A stretch of 64,000 bases of DNA, from the NCBI RefSeq assembly GCF_015689175.1, contig NZ_CP065047.1, positions 4,526,001-4,590,000 on the forward strand, in the 5' to 3' direction. A program made the position numbers and the translations under genes. The stretch comes from Mycobacterium kubicae. Its GTDB lineage: Bacteria > Actinomycetota > Actinomycetes > Mycobacteriales > Mycobacteriaceae. The notes under the pieces were generated by a model, which searched no databases, was not told where the DNA came from, and was given only the letters and a program-made list of their open reading frames with translations. Of this stretch, positions 44,125 through 53,465 are shown one piece after another. Position 1 is the stretch's first letter. Each line of letters opens with the position of its first letter.

Positions 44125-46169
44125 CATCCGAACTCGACCGGGCCTATCTGAAGCGACCCAGCGGCCCGGTGCCGCTGCGGTCCGAGCGGCCGCTGTCCGC
44201 ACTCATCGTCACCTACAAAAGCCACGAGCTGGTGGAAAAGTGTCTGGCCAGCCTTGCCGAGCACGCACCCGAGTTGCCGGTGTACGTCTACGAGAACAGT
44301 GGTGACGAGTATCCCGGCCGCGAGAAGCTGGCCGCCCGCTACCCGTATGTGCATTGGGTGCTGGGTTCGGTGAATCTCGGCTTCGGCGCTGCCTTCAACG
44401 CCTTGGTGGAGCACACCCCCGCCGACACGGACTTGCTGCTGCTGAACGCCGACGCACGGCTGCAGGGGCCGTTGACCCGTACCCGGGAGCTGCTGCGCGA
44501 AGCCGATGTGGCCGCGGTGTCCCCGCTGGTGCGCGACGACGGGGCGCCGGGCCCCCAGCGGTGGGACATCGCCACGCGCCGCCGGACGCTGACCCGGGCG
44601 CTGGTAGCCGCGGCCGGCTACTCCGACGCCCTGCGCGGCACCCCGGTTTCGCACCTGTACGCCAGCCAGCCGGCCGAATCCCAGCCGATCGAAGGCTATC
44701 TGGCCGGGATCTGCCTGGCCATCAACCGTGCGGCGTGGAATCAGATCGGCGGCTTCGACGAAGAGTTCTTCCTCTACGGCGAGGAAACCGACTGGCAAGA
44801 GCGGGCCAGTGCGGCGGGCTGGCGGGTGCTGCTGGCCGACGAACTCGAAGTGGAACACGGTAACCCGACGGCAGCCAAAGCCACCGCGGAACCGGGCGCC
44901 ACCCACGGTGCCGAGGTTTCCTCGCCCGAACGCCGCCGCAACCGTGACCTGTTGCGGGCCAACATCGCGTTGCTGCTGGAACGCCGGGACAGCGTCCACC
45001 ACGCCGACGTATACCTGGCCGGCACCACGCTGTTGGAGCGGGTGCAGCGATCCAAGCGGGAGGCACGCAAGCGCGCCATCGCCGACCGCCGCACCGACAA
45101 GCCGTCCATCGTGATCACCACGAACCGCCTGGTCTACGGCGGTGCGGAACGTCAAAAAGCGTTGCTGGCCGCCGAATTGGACCGCCGGGGCTATTCGGTG
45201 ACCCTGGTCTGCATGCAACGGTTCGGCCCCTTGATCAGGGAGATCCCGCACCGGGTGCGGGTGGTCCGCCAACCGTGGTGGGCGCCCGCGCTGGACCTGC
45301 CCGCCGGCCCTGCGGTACTGATCAGCGGCGACACCAACACCGAGACCGGGTTCGCCACCTTGTGGCGGGCCGGCGCCCGCGACCGGCGCTGGTTGGTCGC
45401 TGCGCATGTGCCGCCGGAGCCGGATCGCCCGATCTACTCGCGTCCGCTGACGGCGGCCATGCGCCGCGCAGACGGCTTCATCGTGCTGGCACAGCGTCAT
45501 TGGGACATGCTGACTTCCCAGCATCGGCTGGCCGGACGGCCGTTCACCGCACCCAACGGTGTTCTCGTCAACGGTGCGCCGCCGCAGCGGACCCGGACGC
45601 CGGGCGAGCCGCCGCACCTGGTGATGCTGTCCCGGATCGTCGAACACAAGAACCCGCACCTGCTGATCGAAGCCCTGGCCGGGCTCACCGAAATGCCCTG
45701 GCGGCTCTCGGTCTTCGGTGACGGGCCGGATCGGCAACGGCTGGAGGCGCTCACCCCGCCGGAGCTGAGGGACCGAGTGCAGTGGCGCGGCTGGTCAGCC
45801 GGCCCGGGGCCCGCGCTGGCCGACGCCGATCTGCTGTGCGTACCCAGCCGCTCCGAAGCGTTCCCGCTGGTGATCCTCGAAGCGATGGCACGGGCGGTTC
45901 CCGTTGCCGCCTCGGCGGTGTGCGCCGTGCCGGAGATGCTGGACTTCGGTGCCGCCGGGTACCTGGTCGATTCGGTGTCGGTGTCCGGCTGGCGCGATCG
46001 ACTGGCCAAGATCTTGGCCCAGCCCTCGGCGCTGCCCGCTGTCGGGCAGCTGGGCTTCCGGCGGCTGTGCACGCACTACACGGTGGAGGCGATGGCCGAC
46101 GCCTACCTCGACGCGATCGGTGCGGTGTCGGGGATCCGTTCGAACACAACAGAATCGAGAGTCAGATGA
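44121..46169 (+). CDS. Fused GT2-GT4 glycosyltransferase
   Basis: A 682-residue protein with two glycosyltransferase domains. Residues about 25-290 are a GT2/rhamnosyltransferase-type GT-A domain (LSALIVTYKSHELVEKCLAS, LLLLNADARL, GGFDEEFFLYGEETDWQERA). Residues about 330-665 are a GT4 GT-B domain (YGGAERQKALLAAEL, VMLSRIVEHKNPHLLIEAL, SRSEAFPLVILEAMARAVPV with the catalytic EAFPLVILE). One polypeptide could thus add two successive sugars. It overlaps its neighbours by ATGA on both sides. Confidence 0.92.
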   Translation: MTSELDRAYLKRPSGPVPLRSERPLSALIVTYKSHELVEKCLASLAEHAPELPVYVYENSGDEYPGREKLAARYPYVHWVLGSVNLGFGAAFNALVEHTPADTDLLLLNADARLQGPLTRTRELLREADVAAVSPLVRDDGAPGPQRWDIATRRRTLTRALVAAAGYSDALRGTPVSHLYASQPAESQPIEGYLAGICLAINRAAWNQIGGFDEEFFLYGEETDWQERASAAGWRVLLADELEVEHGNPTAAKATAEPGATHGAEVSSPERRRNRDLLRANIALLLERRDSVHHADVYLAGTTLLERVQRSKREARKRAIADRRTDKPSIVITTNRLVYGGAERQKALLAAELDRRGYSVTLVCMQRFGPLIREIPHRVRVVRQPWWAPALDLPAGPAVLISGDTNTETGFATLWRAGARDRRWLVAAHVPPEPDRPIYSRPLTAAMRRADGFIVLAQRHWDMLTSQHRLAGRPFTAPNGVLVNGAPPQRTRTPGEPPHLVMLSRIVEHKNPHLLIEALAGLTEMPWRLSVFGDGPDRQRLEALTPPELRDRVQWRGWSAGPGPALADADLLCVPSRSEAFPLVILEAMARAVPVAASAVCAVPEMLDFGAAGYLVDSVSVSGWRDRLAKILAQPSALPAVGQLGFRRLCTHYTVEAMADAYLDAIGAVSGIRSNTTESRVR

Positions 46170-47419
46170 AATGCCGCTTGTGCGACTCGGAACGCATGCT
46201 CAGCGTCCTGGATCTGGGCGCCACCCCCCCGTGCGAGAAGATCCTTTCCGCTGACGAACTCGACCTGCCCGAACAGACCTTCCCGCTGCACCTGCGGCTG
46301 TGCCAGGACTGCCTGCTGCTGCAGATACCGGCGCTGATCACGCCCGAGGACACGTTCACCGAATACGCCTACTACTCTTCGTATTCGGACACGTGGGTGC
46401 AGCACGCGCAGGACTTCGTGGATAAAGCCGCCGCGCGCCTTCGGCTCGGACCTGATTCGTTCATGGTCGAAGTTGCCAGCAACGACGGGTATCTGCTGCA
46501 GCATGCGGTCACCAAGGGCATCCCCTGCCTGGGCATCGAGCCGTCATTGAACGTCGGCGCCGCGGCCCGCGATCGCGGTGTACCGACGGTCTCAGAGTTC
46601 CTGGACCGCGACGTGGCACGCCGCATCCGCAGCGAGCACCGCCCGGCGAACCTGGTGGTCGCCAACAACGTCTACGCACACATCCCCGACCTGCGGGGCT
46701 TCACGTCCTCGTTGCGTGACCTGCTGGCCGACGACGGCTGGCTGAGCATCGAGGTGCACCATGCGCTGAACCTGGTGTGCCTGGGCCAGTTCGACACCAT
46801 CTACCACGAGCACTTCCAGTACTACACGCTGTTCTCCGCGACCTATGCCCTCGCCCAAGCGGGCCTGGCGGTCGTCGATGTGGAACTCCTGCCGACCCAT
46901 GGCGGGTCCCTACGCATCTGGGCTCGGCCCGTGCAGTCCGCCCAAGCGCCGACCGAGCGGGTCGCGAAAGTGCTCGCCATCGAAGAAGCCGCGGGCCTAC
47001 ACCGCCCCGAGGGATATCTACAATTGCGCAGTCGCACCGAAGCGATCCGACATGACCTGCTGCGATTTCTGTTGCAGTGCCGCGCCGAGGGCAAGCGGGT
47101 GGTCGGTTACGGCGCACCCGGTAAGGGCAACACGCTGCTCAACTACTGCGGCATCCGCACCGACCTACTCGAGTACACCGTGGACCGCAATCCCTACAAG
47201 CACGGCCACTTCACGCCGGGTGCCCGGATTCCCATCCATGACCCGGGCCTCATCGCCAAGGACCGTCCCGACGTGATCCTCGTGCTGCCCTGGAACCTGG
47301 AAACCGAACTGACCGAACAACTCAGCTATGTCGCCGAATGGGGCGCCCAGCTGGTCTTCCCACTCCCGACCCTGCACATGGCGACCGGCCTGCACTCGCG
47401 CAGTGCGGCGCTGCGGTGA
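46166..47419 (+). CDS. NDP-sugar C-methyltransferase (TylCIII-like)
   Basis: A 417-residue SAM-dependent methyltransferase of the NDP-hexose C-methyltransferase type. The N-terminal zinc site is CRLCDS with CQDC; the SAM loop is MVEVASNDGYLLQHA; FDTIYHEHFQYYTLFS is the active-site region; and the C-terminal Rossmann part begins GYGAPGKGNTLLNYCGI. Such enzymes add a C-methyl group to 4-keto sugars, giving branched sugars. A 3,5-epimerase is upstream, but no NDP-hexose 4,6-dehydratase is in the window, so the keto sugar must come from elsewhere (perhaps RmlB). Confidence 0.9.
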   Translation: MKCRLCDSERMLSVLDLGATPPCEKILSADELDLPEQTFPLHLRLCQDCLLLQIPALITPEDTFTEYAYYSSYSDTWVQHAQDFVDKAAARLRLGPDSFMVEVASNDGYLLQHAVTKGIPCLGIEPSLNVGAAARDRGVPTVSEFLDRDVARRIRSEHRPANLVVANNVYAHIPDLRGFTSSLRDLLADDGWLSIEVHHALNLVCLGQFDTIYHEHFQYYTLFSATYALAQAGLAVVDVELLPTHGGSLRIWARPVQSAQAPTERVAKVLAIEEAAGLHRPEGYLQLRSRTEAIRHDLLRFLLQCRAEGKRVVGYGAPGKGNTLLNYCGIRTDLLEYTVDRNPYKHGHFTPGARIPIHDPGLIAKDRPDVILVLPWNLETELTEQLSYVAEWGAQLVFPLPTLHMATGLHSRSAALR

Positions 47420-47423
47420 TGAC

Positions 47424-48515
47424 ATGAGTACCTGCCGAGGGTGTGACAGCACGGACTTGCACCGGGTACTCGACCTGGGCACCGTGCCTGCGGCCGACAA
47501 CTTCCCGTTGCTGACCCAACCGGTGAGCCCGGACGAATCAGCGCATGCACTGGCCATGGACCTGTGCACGCGTTGCGGGCTGGCCCAGCTCGCCAGCGAC
47601 GACACCCACACCGCCGAACCGCGCGGTATCGAACCGCAGGCCTTGCGGGACCAGGCCGCCGACGCCGTTCGGCGTGTTTGCGCCGCGGGCTGGTTACGCG
47701 GAGACACGGTCCGCGAATTCGGCAGTCCGCACGGCGGCACCTGGTTGCCGCTGCTGGCCGAACGCGGATACTCCGAAGCCGAAGTGGCCGATGTCGTGCT
47801 CGACTCGTTCGGCGTCATGCACGAGCCGGACCAACGCGGCGGCTTCCAGCTGCGGGCCAAAGTGACCGACCCCGATGGTGTGTTGCTGATCCAGTTTCCG
47901 TCGCTGCTGACGATGGTCAGCCAAGGCCAGTGGAACGCGTTGCGGCACGGGCACTTTGCCTACTATTCGCTGACCGCGCTGACCGCCCTGCTCGACACGG
48001 TCGGCATGAGCGTGGCCACGGCGTGGGAGTTCGATCTGTACGGTGGCACCTTTTTGGTGGCCGCGGTGCACGGCAGCGTCGAACCCGACGAGCAGGCCAA
48101 GGACATCTTGCAACGCGAAGCGGACTTCGGTGTGACCGATCCCGCTGTCCTGGCCCGCCTGCAGCTCTCGGTCGAGGCCCACGTCAACGACTTGCGCAAG
48201 TGGCTTGTGACGCAGGCGGACAACGGGCGCCGGGTGTACGGGTACGGCGCGGGCTCGCGGGTGCCCGCGCTGTTCAACATCGCGGGCGTGGACGCGAACC
48301 TGGTGACAGCCGTCGCCGACGCATCACCGGCCAAGCAGGGACGCAGGATCCCTGGCACCGACGTCGGCATCATCTCCCCGGAAGAACTGCTGGCCGCCGA
48401 TCCCGATCGGGTACTGCTGACCCTTCCCGACCTCTACGACGAGGTGTTGCGGCAGTACCCGCAGCTGGATGGACGCTGGTGGGTCGATCCCGGATCGAAC
48501 GGACCGCGACTATGA
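47424..48515 (+). CDS. Degenerate C-methyltransferase-like protein
   Basis: A 363-residue relative of the upstream C-methyltransferase: N-terminal CRGCDS and CTRCG zinc-type Cys pairs, HFAYYSLTALTALLD in place of the HEHF active-site region, and a C-terminal VYGYGAGSRVPALFNIAGVD Rossmann part. The SAM loop is altered (VREFGSPHGGTWLPLLAERG instead of VEVASNDGYLL), and the first Glu-His of HEHF is replaced. It may still methylate, bind SAM poorly, or act as a partner of the upstream enzyme. It starts 4 bases after it and overlaps the next gene by ATGA. Confidence 0.82.
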   Translation: MSTCRGCDSTDLHRVLDLGTVPAADNFPLLTQPVSPDESAHALAMDLCTRCGLAQLASDDTHTAEPRGIEPQALRDQAADAVRRVCAAGWLRGDTVREFGSPHGGTWLPLLAERGYSEAEVADVVLDSFGVMHEPDQRGGFQLRAKVTDPDGVLLIQFPSLLTMVSQGQWNALRHGHFAYYSLTALTALLDTVGMSVATAWEFDLYGGTFLVAAVHGSVEPDEQAKDILQREADFGVTDPAVLARLQLSVEAHVNDLRKWLVTQADNGRRVYGYGAGSRVPALFNIAGVDANLVTAVADASPAKQGRRIPGTDVGIISPEELLAADPDRVLLTLPDLYDEVLRQYPQLDGRWWVDPGSNGPRL

Positions 48516-49588
48516 ATCCGCTTCGCATCCTGTGGCTTTCGCCGTGGTTGCGGCCCCTGGCGCGGGTACAGGTGGAGGCGTTGCGCCGCCGCGGCGTCGA
48601 GGTGCTGTTGGTGACCTCCGATCAGCACCCCGAGTCCGGGCCCGCGCGCGATTTCGAACTGGTGCTCGATCCGCGGTTCCGGACGGCCGCGACCTGGCCA
48701 CCCACCTTCGAGGTCTGGCGCCGGGTGCGCAACTTCTCACCGCACCTGGTGATCACCGAACTGGTCCGGGATCCCCGCTGGATCGCCCTGGCCGGCACCG
48801 CGCCCCGGATACAGCTGATCCACGATGACCGGCCCCACGACATCGCCGAACGGCACCAGGCCTACGAGCACGCTGTGTTCGACCGCTGGGGAGCCCGCTC
48901 GCGAGCCACCGTGACCTACAGTCGATACGTCGCGAACGCCGTCGCCGCCCGCCGCGACGTGGCCGGGACGACGGTGCACGTGGTGCCGCTGACCAGCGAC
49001 CTGGACGCGAGTCTGGTTGCGGCCCCGGCCGCGTCGCACCATCGCCGTGACTTCGTGATGATCGGCCGGCTCAACCCTTACAAGAACATCGACGTCGTAC
49101 TGCGGGCCTGGCAAGTGCATGTCGCGGGCAGCGGCTGGCGCGGCGACGACCTGATACTCGTCGGCGACGGCCCGATCGGCGAACGCGAGCTGCCCAAACA
49201 CGTGCAGTGGCGCAGCGGCAGCTATCGCTACGCCGACGTCGTCGAAACCATCTGGTCGGCAAAGGGATCGGTGGCCCATTACCGCCGCGCATCACAAAGC
49301 GGTGTGCAGGTGCTGTCCATGCAACTGGGCGTGATGCCGATCGTGTCGGCCGAAGGCGGACTGCCCGAATACCAGCCCCCGGAGTTTCCGCCGGTCGATG
49401 TCGACAACAGCGCCGGGCTGGCGCGAGCTTTCGACGTGCTCGCCGACCCGGCCACCGCCGCGCGGCACGGCAGCGCCGCGGCGCGGCACTACGAGCGGCG
49501 CTACGGCGTCGACCGTACCGCGAACCAACTCCTGGACGTGATCGACCGAACGCTCGCACCCCAGCCCGTCGCGCAGAGAGTCAGGTGA
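48512..49588 (+). CDS. GT4-like glycosyltransferase
   Basis: A 358-residue GT-B glycosyltransferase. The N-terminus (RILWLSPWLRPLARVQVEAL) lacks the usual glycine-rich GGxxR loop, but the C-terminal nucleotide-sugar domain is recognisable (VMIGRLNPYKNIDVVLRAW, DDLILVGDGPIGERELP, ASQSGVQVLSMQLGVMPIVS). The normal EGFP-type catalytic ExxxE is weak here, so it is a divergent member. It overlaps the upstream gene by ATGA and is 3 bases from the FkbM gene. Confidence 0.8.
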   Translation: MNPLRILWLSPWLRPLARVQVEALRRRGVEVLLVTSDQHPESGPARDFELVLDPRFRTAATWPPTFEVWRRVRNFSPHLVITELVRDPRWIALAGTAPRIQLIHDDRPHDIAERHQAYEHAVFDRWGARSRATVTYSRYVANAVAARRDVAGTTVHVVPLTSDLDASLVAAPAASHHRRDFVMIGRLNPYKNIDVVLRAWQVHVAGSGWRGDDLILVGDGPIGERELPKHVQWRSGSYRYADVVETIWSAKGSVAHYRRASQSGVQVLSMQLGVMPIVSAEGGLPEYQPPEFPPVDVDNSAGLARAFDVLADPATAARHGSAAARHYERRYGVDRTANQLLDVIDRTLAPQPVAQRVR

Positions 49589-49591
49589 GCC

Positions 49592-50485
49592 ATGTCGACC
49601 AAACAGCGCCTGCTGCACAGCGATGCGGCCAACTGGGCGGCACGATACGTCACCGTGCGAAACGTCGGTCGCTACTTCGGCCGCCCCGCGATGACCGCGG
49701 CCACCGAACTGCTGTGGCAGCGCCGACGCCCCCATGATCTCGCCCTTACGGTGGCCGATCACTTCACCCCCACCGGCGCAACCGCCGTCGACATCGGCGC
49801 GAGCTGGGGCCTGTTCACCTATCACCTGGCACGCCGCGTCGGAAAGCCGGGCCGCGTCTACAGTTTCGAGCCGCACCCGGACAACGCGGTGATGCTGCGC
49901 CGGCTCGCCGCGGCCCGGGCCGGCGTCCGCTTCCGGCAGGCGGCCGTCTCCGACGCCGCCGGATACGCGGAACTGTCCGTACCGCAACACCACAACCGGC
50001 AGGTGACCGCGCAGGCCAGCCTTGCGCACGGATTCGACGGGCAAGGGGTTGACGTGCGGCAGGTGAAAGTTCCCACCGTGCGCCTCGACGACGAATTAGG
50101 GCCCGACATCAACGTCGACTTCGTCAAGATCGATGTCGAGGGTCACGAGTTGTCCGTCCTGCGCGGCGGCGCTTCACTATTGCGCCGCTGCCGGCCCGCA
50201 ATGCTGATCGAAATCGAGCAACGTCACCTCGACGGGCCCATCCAAGAGGTGTTTGATTCGATCCAGGACCTGGGCTACCACCTGTTCTACGTCACCGAGA
50301 CGGCGTTGCGCCCGATAGCGGAGTTCGACGTGGAGCGCGACCAGATGTCCATGGTGACCTCGGGCCAATTCCATCCCTTCGCCATGCCGACGGGCTACGT
50401 GCACGACTTCTGCGCGGTCCGAACGCCTTCCATGCTGGGCGGCGTAGGCCGCGCCCACACCACAACGCGCCCGCCCGGCGCCTAG
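49592..50485 (+). CDS. FkbM family methyltransferase, operon copy
   Basis: A 297-residue SAM-dependent methyltransferase of the FkbM type, usually O-methylating sugar hydroxyls. The SAM loop is VDIGASWGLFTYHLA, the acidic ligand lies in YSFEPHPDNA, and the family motif is VKIDVEGHELSVLRG. The C-terminal 30 residues look disordered. It sits inside the operon between a GT4 and the Wzz-like gene, so it probably caps or decorates the polymer. A second FkbM gene lies at 58354. Confidence 0.92.
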   Translation: MSTKQRLLHSDAANWAARYVTVRNVGRYFGRPAMTAATELLWQRRRPHDLALTVADHFTPTGATAVDIGASWGLFTYHLARRVGKPGRVYSFEPHPDNAVMLRRLAAARAGVRFRQAAVSDAAGYAELSVPQHHNRQVTAQASLAHGFDGQGVDVRQVKVPTVRLDDELGPDINVDFVKIDVEGHELSVLRGGASLLRRCRPAMLIEIEQRHLDGPIQEVFDSIQDLGYHLFYVTETALRPIAEFDVERDQMSMVTSGQFHPFAMPTGYVHDFCAVRTPSMLGGVGRAHTTTRPPGA

Positions 50486-50499
50486 AGAGGTACATTCCG

Positions 50500-52002
50500 A
50501 TGGATTTCCGCACCTTTGTCCGGACGCTCCTGCACCACTGGAAGCTTTTTGTCGGTGCGCTGCTGGCCTGTCTGGCCGGGGCGGCAGCGCTGACCGCGTT
50601 TCAGACCAAGAGCTACGAATCTGCGGCCACCGTGCTGATTTCGTTCTCCGGGGAGACCGACCTGGCCCAGGTGTATCAGGGCACACAGGCCGCGCAGGAG
50701 CGGCTGTCTTCCTACGCCGCGATCGCCGGTGGTCATGCCGTAGCCGAACGCGCGGTCGCCCAGTACCACTTGCCGGTCAGCCCGGACGCGCTGGCCAATC
50801 AGACCCGGGTGCAGTTCACGCCGAAATCGACCCTGTTCACCATCACCGTCACCGACACCGATCCCAATCGCGCTGCGACGCTGGCCAAAGCGGTCGCCGA
50901 CGAGTTCACCGTGATGGTCGGCACGCTCGGCGTCACGCCTAAGCCGCCGGTCGCACCGGCGCCGCAGACCCCGGCCCCCTCCTCCGTGCCGTCCGCGGCT
51001 CAAGACGGGGACCAACCGACCACCCAACCGGTGGCCGGTGACGCGACCAACGCACCGGCTGAGGCGCCGCAACCGGTCACGCCGGTGTCCTCGCCGGCCA
51101 CCCCGGTGGCGCGCGCGACAGTCGTGGAGCAACCCGGTGTGCCCGACCACCCGGTCAAGCCGGTGCCGGTGCGCAACATGGCGATGGGCCTGGTCGCGGG
51201 TCTGCTGCTGGGCACCGGTGTGGCGTTGACCCGGGAGGCGGCCGACCGCACGGTGCGCGATCGCGCGAAGCTCGAGCATTTGTCGGGCTTGCCCACCTTG
51301 GCGGAGCTGCCCGGAAAGCGCGGCAACGCACCGCGGTTCGGAACCGACATCTCCTTCGACGACGCGGTCCGCGGACTGCGCGCCCGGCTGTTGCGCGCCA
51401 TGGGGCCCGGTGGCGGCCGAGTCCTGCTGACGGCGCCGTTCGGCGGTGAGGGCACCACCACCACCGCGCTGAATCTGTCCCGGGCGTTCGCCGAACTCGG
51501 CGAAGATGTCCTGCTGGTCGAGGGCGACACCCGCAGACCGGTGATCGCCGGCTTGTTGAAGGTCGACTCTGGTGAAGGGTTGGCCAACGCGCTGGCCAAC
51601 CCCGACATCGCCACCGAAGCGGTCAAGCCGACGCCGATTTCCAAGCTGTTCATCCTGGCCGCACGCGCCGCCCGTCGGGAGACCCTGCCGTGCAGCGCCT
51701 ATCTGCCCGAGGTGCTGGACAAGGTGTTGCAGGATTTGGCGGACGCCTTCGACCGAACGGTCGTCGACGGTCCGCCGGTGCTCGCCACGGCCGACTCCGG
51801 CCTGCTGGGCGGGGCGGTACCGGCCACCGTGCTGGTCCTGCGCGCAGGCCGCACCACCGAAGACGAACTCAACGACGCGTTGACCGCGTTGCGCGCCGCC
51901 GGCGCGAACGTGGTGGGCACGGTGCTGACCGACGCGCGAATCGCCCGTCACGCCAAGGCCGCGACCCGCACCTACCGGTCGAAGGTCAGCAAACCGGCGT
52001 GA
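50500..52002 (+). CDS. Wzz/BY-kinase-like chain-length regulator with degenerate P-loop
   Basis: A 500-residue polysaccharide co-polymerase. The N-terminal Wzz domain has a membrane segment (LFVGALLACLAGAAALTAF), an extracytoplasmic part, a long Pro/Ala/Thr-rich linker (about residues 150-220) and a second membrane segment (NMAMGLVAGLLLGTGVAL). The C-terminal domain resembles CpsD/CapB-type bacterial tyrosine kinases (LLVEGDTRRPVIAGLL as Walker A', FDRTVVDGPPVLATAD as Walker B). However, the Walker A reads APFGGEGTTTTAL, with Thr where the ATP-binding Lys should be, and no tyrosine cluster ends the protein. It may regulate polymer length without kinase activity. Confidence 0.85.
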   Translation: MDFRTFVRTLLHHWKLFVGALLACLAGAAALTAFQTKSYESAATVLISFSGETDLAQVYQGTQAAQERLSSYAAIAGGHAVAERAVAQYHLPVSPDALANQTRVQFTPKSTLFTITVTDTDPNRAATLAKAVADEFTVMVGTLGVTPKPPVAPAPQTPAPSSVPSAAQDGDQPTTQPVAGDATNAPAEAPQPVTPVSSPATPVARATVVEQPGVPDHPVKPVPVRNMAMGLVAGLLLGTGVALTREAADRTVRDRAKLEHLSGLPTLAELPGKRGNAPRFGTDISFDDAVRGLRARLLRAMGPGGGRVLLTAPFGGEGTTTTALNLSRAFAELGEDVLLVEGDTRRPVIAGLLKVDSGEGLANALANPDIATEAVKPTPISKLFILAARAARRETLPCSAYLPEVLDKVLQDLADAFDRTVVDGPPVLATADSGLLGGAVPATVLVLRAGRTTEDELNDALTALRAAGANVVGTVLTDARIARHAKAATRTYRSKVSKPA

Positions 52003-53465
52003 CTCGATACCTGCGCACCCGCCACCGCCTCGTGCTGGGCGCGGCCGTTTTGGCTGCGTTTCTGTTCGCCTGCTTCATCTTCGGTGTGCTGTCGGTGCGC
52101 AACACCACCCAGGGCATCGCCCTGATCGGCGCGACGTTCTGCTTGATCATGTACTGGGCCAAGCCGGAGCTGATGATCGGGTTGGCGCTGTTCGTCGGGT
52201 TCGCGGCGTTGCCGCAGGGTCTGCACATCGGCAAGGTGGTCGGGCCGGTGTCCATCTACGCCTCACACGTGGTGCTGATTCTGGCGATCTGTTTCGTCCT
52301 GCCCACCGTTCGGCTGCGCATGGCCGACTATCTGTTGCCGGGCATGTTCGTCTTCACCACGCTTTACTTTGCCGCCCAGGGCATTTCGGCCGGACACGCC
52401 GTCTCGGCCGCGCTGCGCGAGGCGACGTTTCTGCTGGAGATGGTCGCCGGGTTCGTTCTGGCGCTGACGATCGTCTACGGCAGCTACGTGAAGCTGTCCA
52501 TCCACGCGATCGCTGTGACGCTGTGGTTTTCGGCGGGTATGGCGGTTCTCAGCTCGTCGGGCGGCGTCCGGTTGGCCGGTCGGCTGGAAAGCCTGCAAGC
52601 GGATACCGGCGATTCGGCCAACCGGGTGATCACCTCAGCCCTGATACCGGCCATCGCGGTGCTGACCGCGTTGGTGGCCGCCCAGATAGTCGGCCGAGTC
52701 CCGCCCGCTGCGTACCTGTGGTTGGGCTTGCCCGCCTTGATCATCTCGGTGCTGGCGTTCTCCCGGAACACGCTCATTTCGGTCGGCGTTGCGGCCGTGG
52801 TCGCCTTCTTCGCCAGCATGGGGTGGTCCGCCGTGCGCCGGGCCGCCCGCTTGGCGATCACCGGAGCGGGCATCTTGGCGGTGACGGTGCCCGGCGCGCT
52901 GTTCCTGTTGCACGACTCGTCGGCGGGTGACTGGCTGGCGGGTCAGGTGTCCGGGTTCAGTCACCGTGTCCTGGGCGGTGTTTCGAGCAGCGCACTGGCC
53001 GCGGACGCGTCGACGCAGGCCCGCCTGGCCGAAGACGGCCACCTCAACAGCGCCATCGCGCAGGCACCGGTGTTCGGCCACGGACTTGGCTACGCCTATC
53101 AACTGCCGTTCGGAGACGATCCCGACGAGTTCACCGAAACCCTGGGCACCACCTACGCGCACAACTTCTATCTGTGGTGGCTGGCCAAGTCCGGCGCCGT
53201 CGGCATGGCGGCGTTTGCGGTATTTGCGCTGACGCCGTTGGTGCGGGCGCTGCGCAGCGCGTCGAAGCCGGCCAAGACGGCCGCGGCGGTCAGCACCGGG
53301 CTACTGGTCATGTGCATCATCGACCCGTTGCCCGAAGACCCGGCCAACGCCATGACACTGGGCATGGCGCTGGGGGCCGCTCTGGCGTTCGCCAAGCTGT
53401 CGCGCGTCGACCGCGACGAGCATGAGGCGATCCCCGAGGAGTCACCTGTCGGGGCGGTCCAGTGA
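51999..53465 (+). CDS. Wzy/O-antigen-ligase-like membrane protein
   Basis: A 488-residue polytopic protein with about ten hydrophobic segments and a large periplasmic loop (about residues 305-385, ending TLGTTYAHNFYLWWLAKSGA), the layout of O-antigen ligase/Wzy polymerases; the AHNFYLWWLAKSG element with its conserved His is typical of the WaaL/Wzy fold. It likely polymerises repeat units delivered by the flippase. GTG start overlaps the BY-kinase-like stop by GTGA, and its end overlaps the last GT4 gene by GTGA. Identification rests on topology and context, since Wzy sequences are poorly conserved. Confidence 0.8.
   Translation: MTRYLRTRHRLVLGAAVLAAFLFACFIFGVLSVRNTTQGIALIGATFCLIMYWAKPELMIGLALFVGFAALPQGLHIGKVVGPVSIYASHVVLILAICFVLPTVRLRMADYLLPGMFVFTTLYFAAQGISAGHAVSAALREATFLLEMVAGFVLALTIVYGSYVKLSIHAIAVTLWFSAGMAVLSSSGGVRLAGRLESLQADTGDSANRVITSALIPAIAVLTALVAAQIVGRVPPAAYLWLGLPALIISVLAFSRNTLISVGVAAVVAFFASMGWSAVRRAARLAITGAGILAVTVPGALFLLHDSSAGDWLAGQVSGFSHRVLGGVSSSALAADASTQARLAEDGHLNSAIAQAPVFGHGLGYAYQLPFGDDPDEFTETLGTTYAHNFYLWWLAKSGAVGMAAFAVFALTPLVRALRSASKPAKTAAAVSTGLLVMCIIDPLPEDPANAMTLGMALGAALAFAKLSRVDRDEHEAIPEESPVGAVQ

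Noticed and set aside
41251..44202. A 983-codon minus-strand open frame opposite the phosphoglycosyltransferase and flippase genes
   Set aside because: It spans two well-supported genes and has shadow-type composition (Gln/Arg/Asp/His-rich) and no motif.
47564..49588. A 674-codon frame starting inside the second methyltransferase-like gene
   Set aside because: Only its 3' part is real, as the GT4 gene from ATG 48512. The upstream extension is out of frame with a supported gene.
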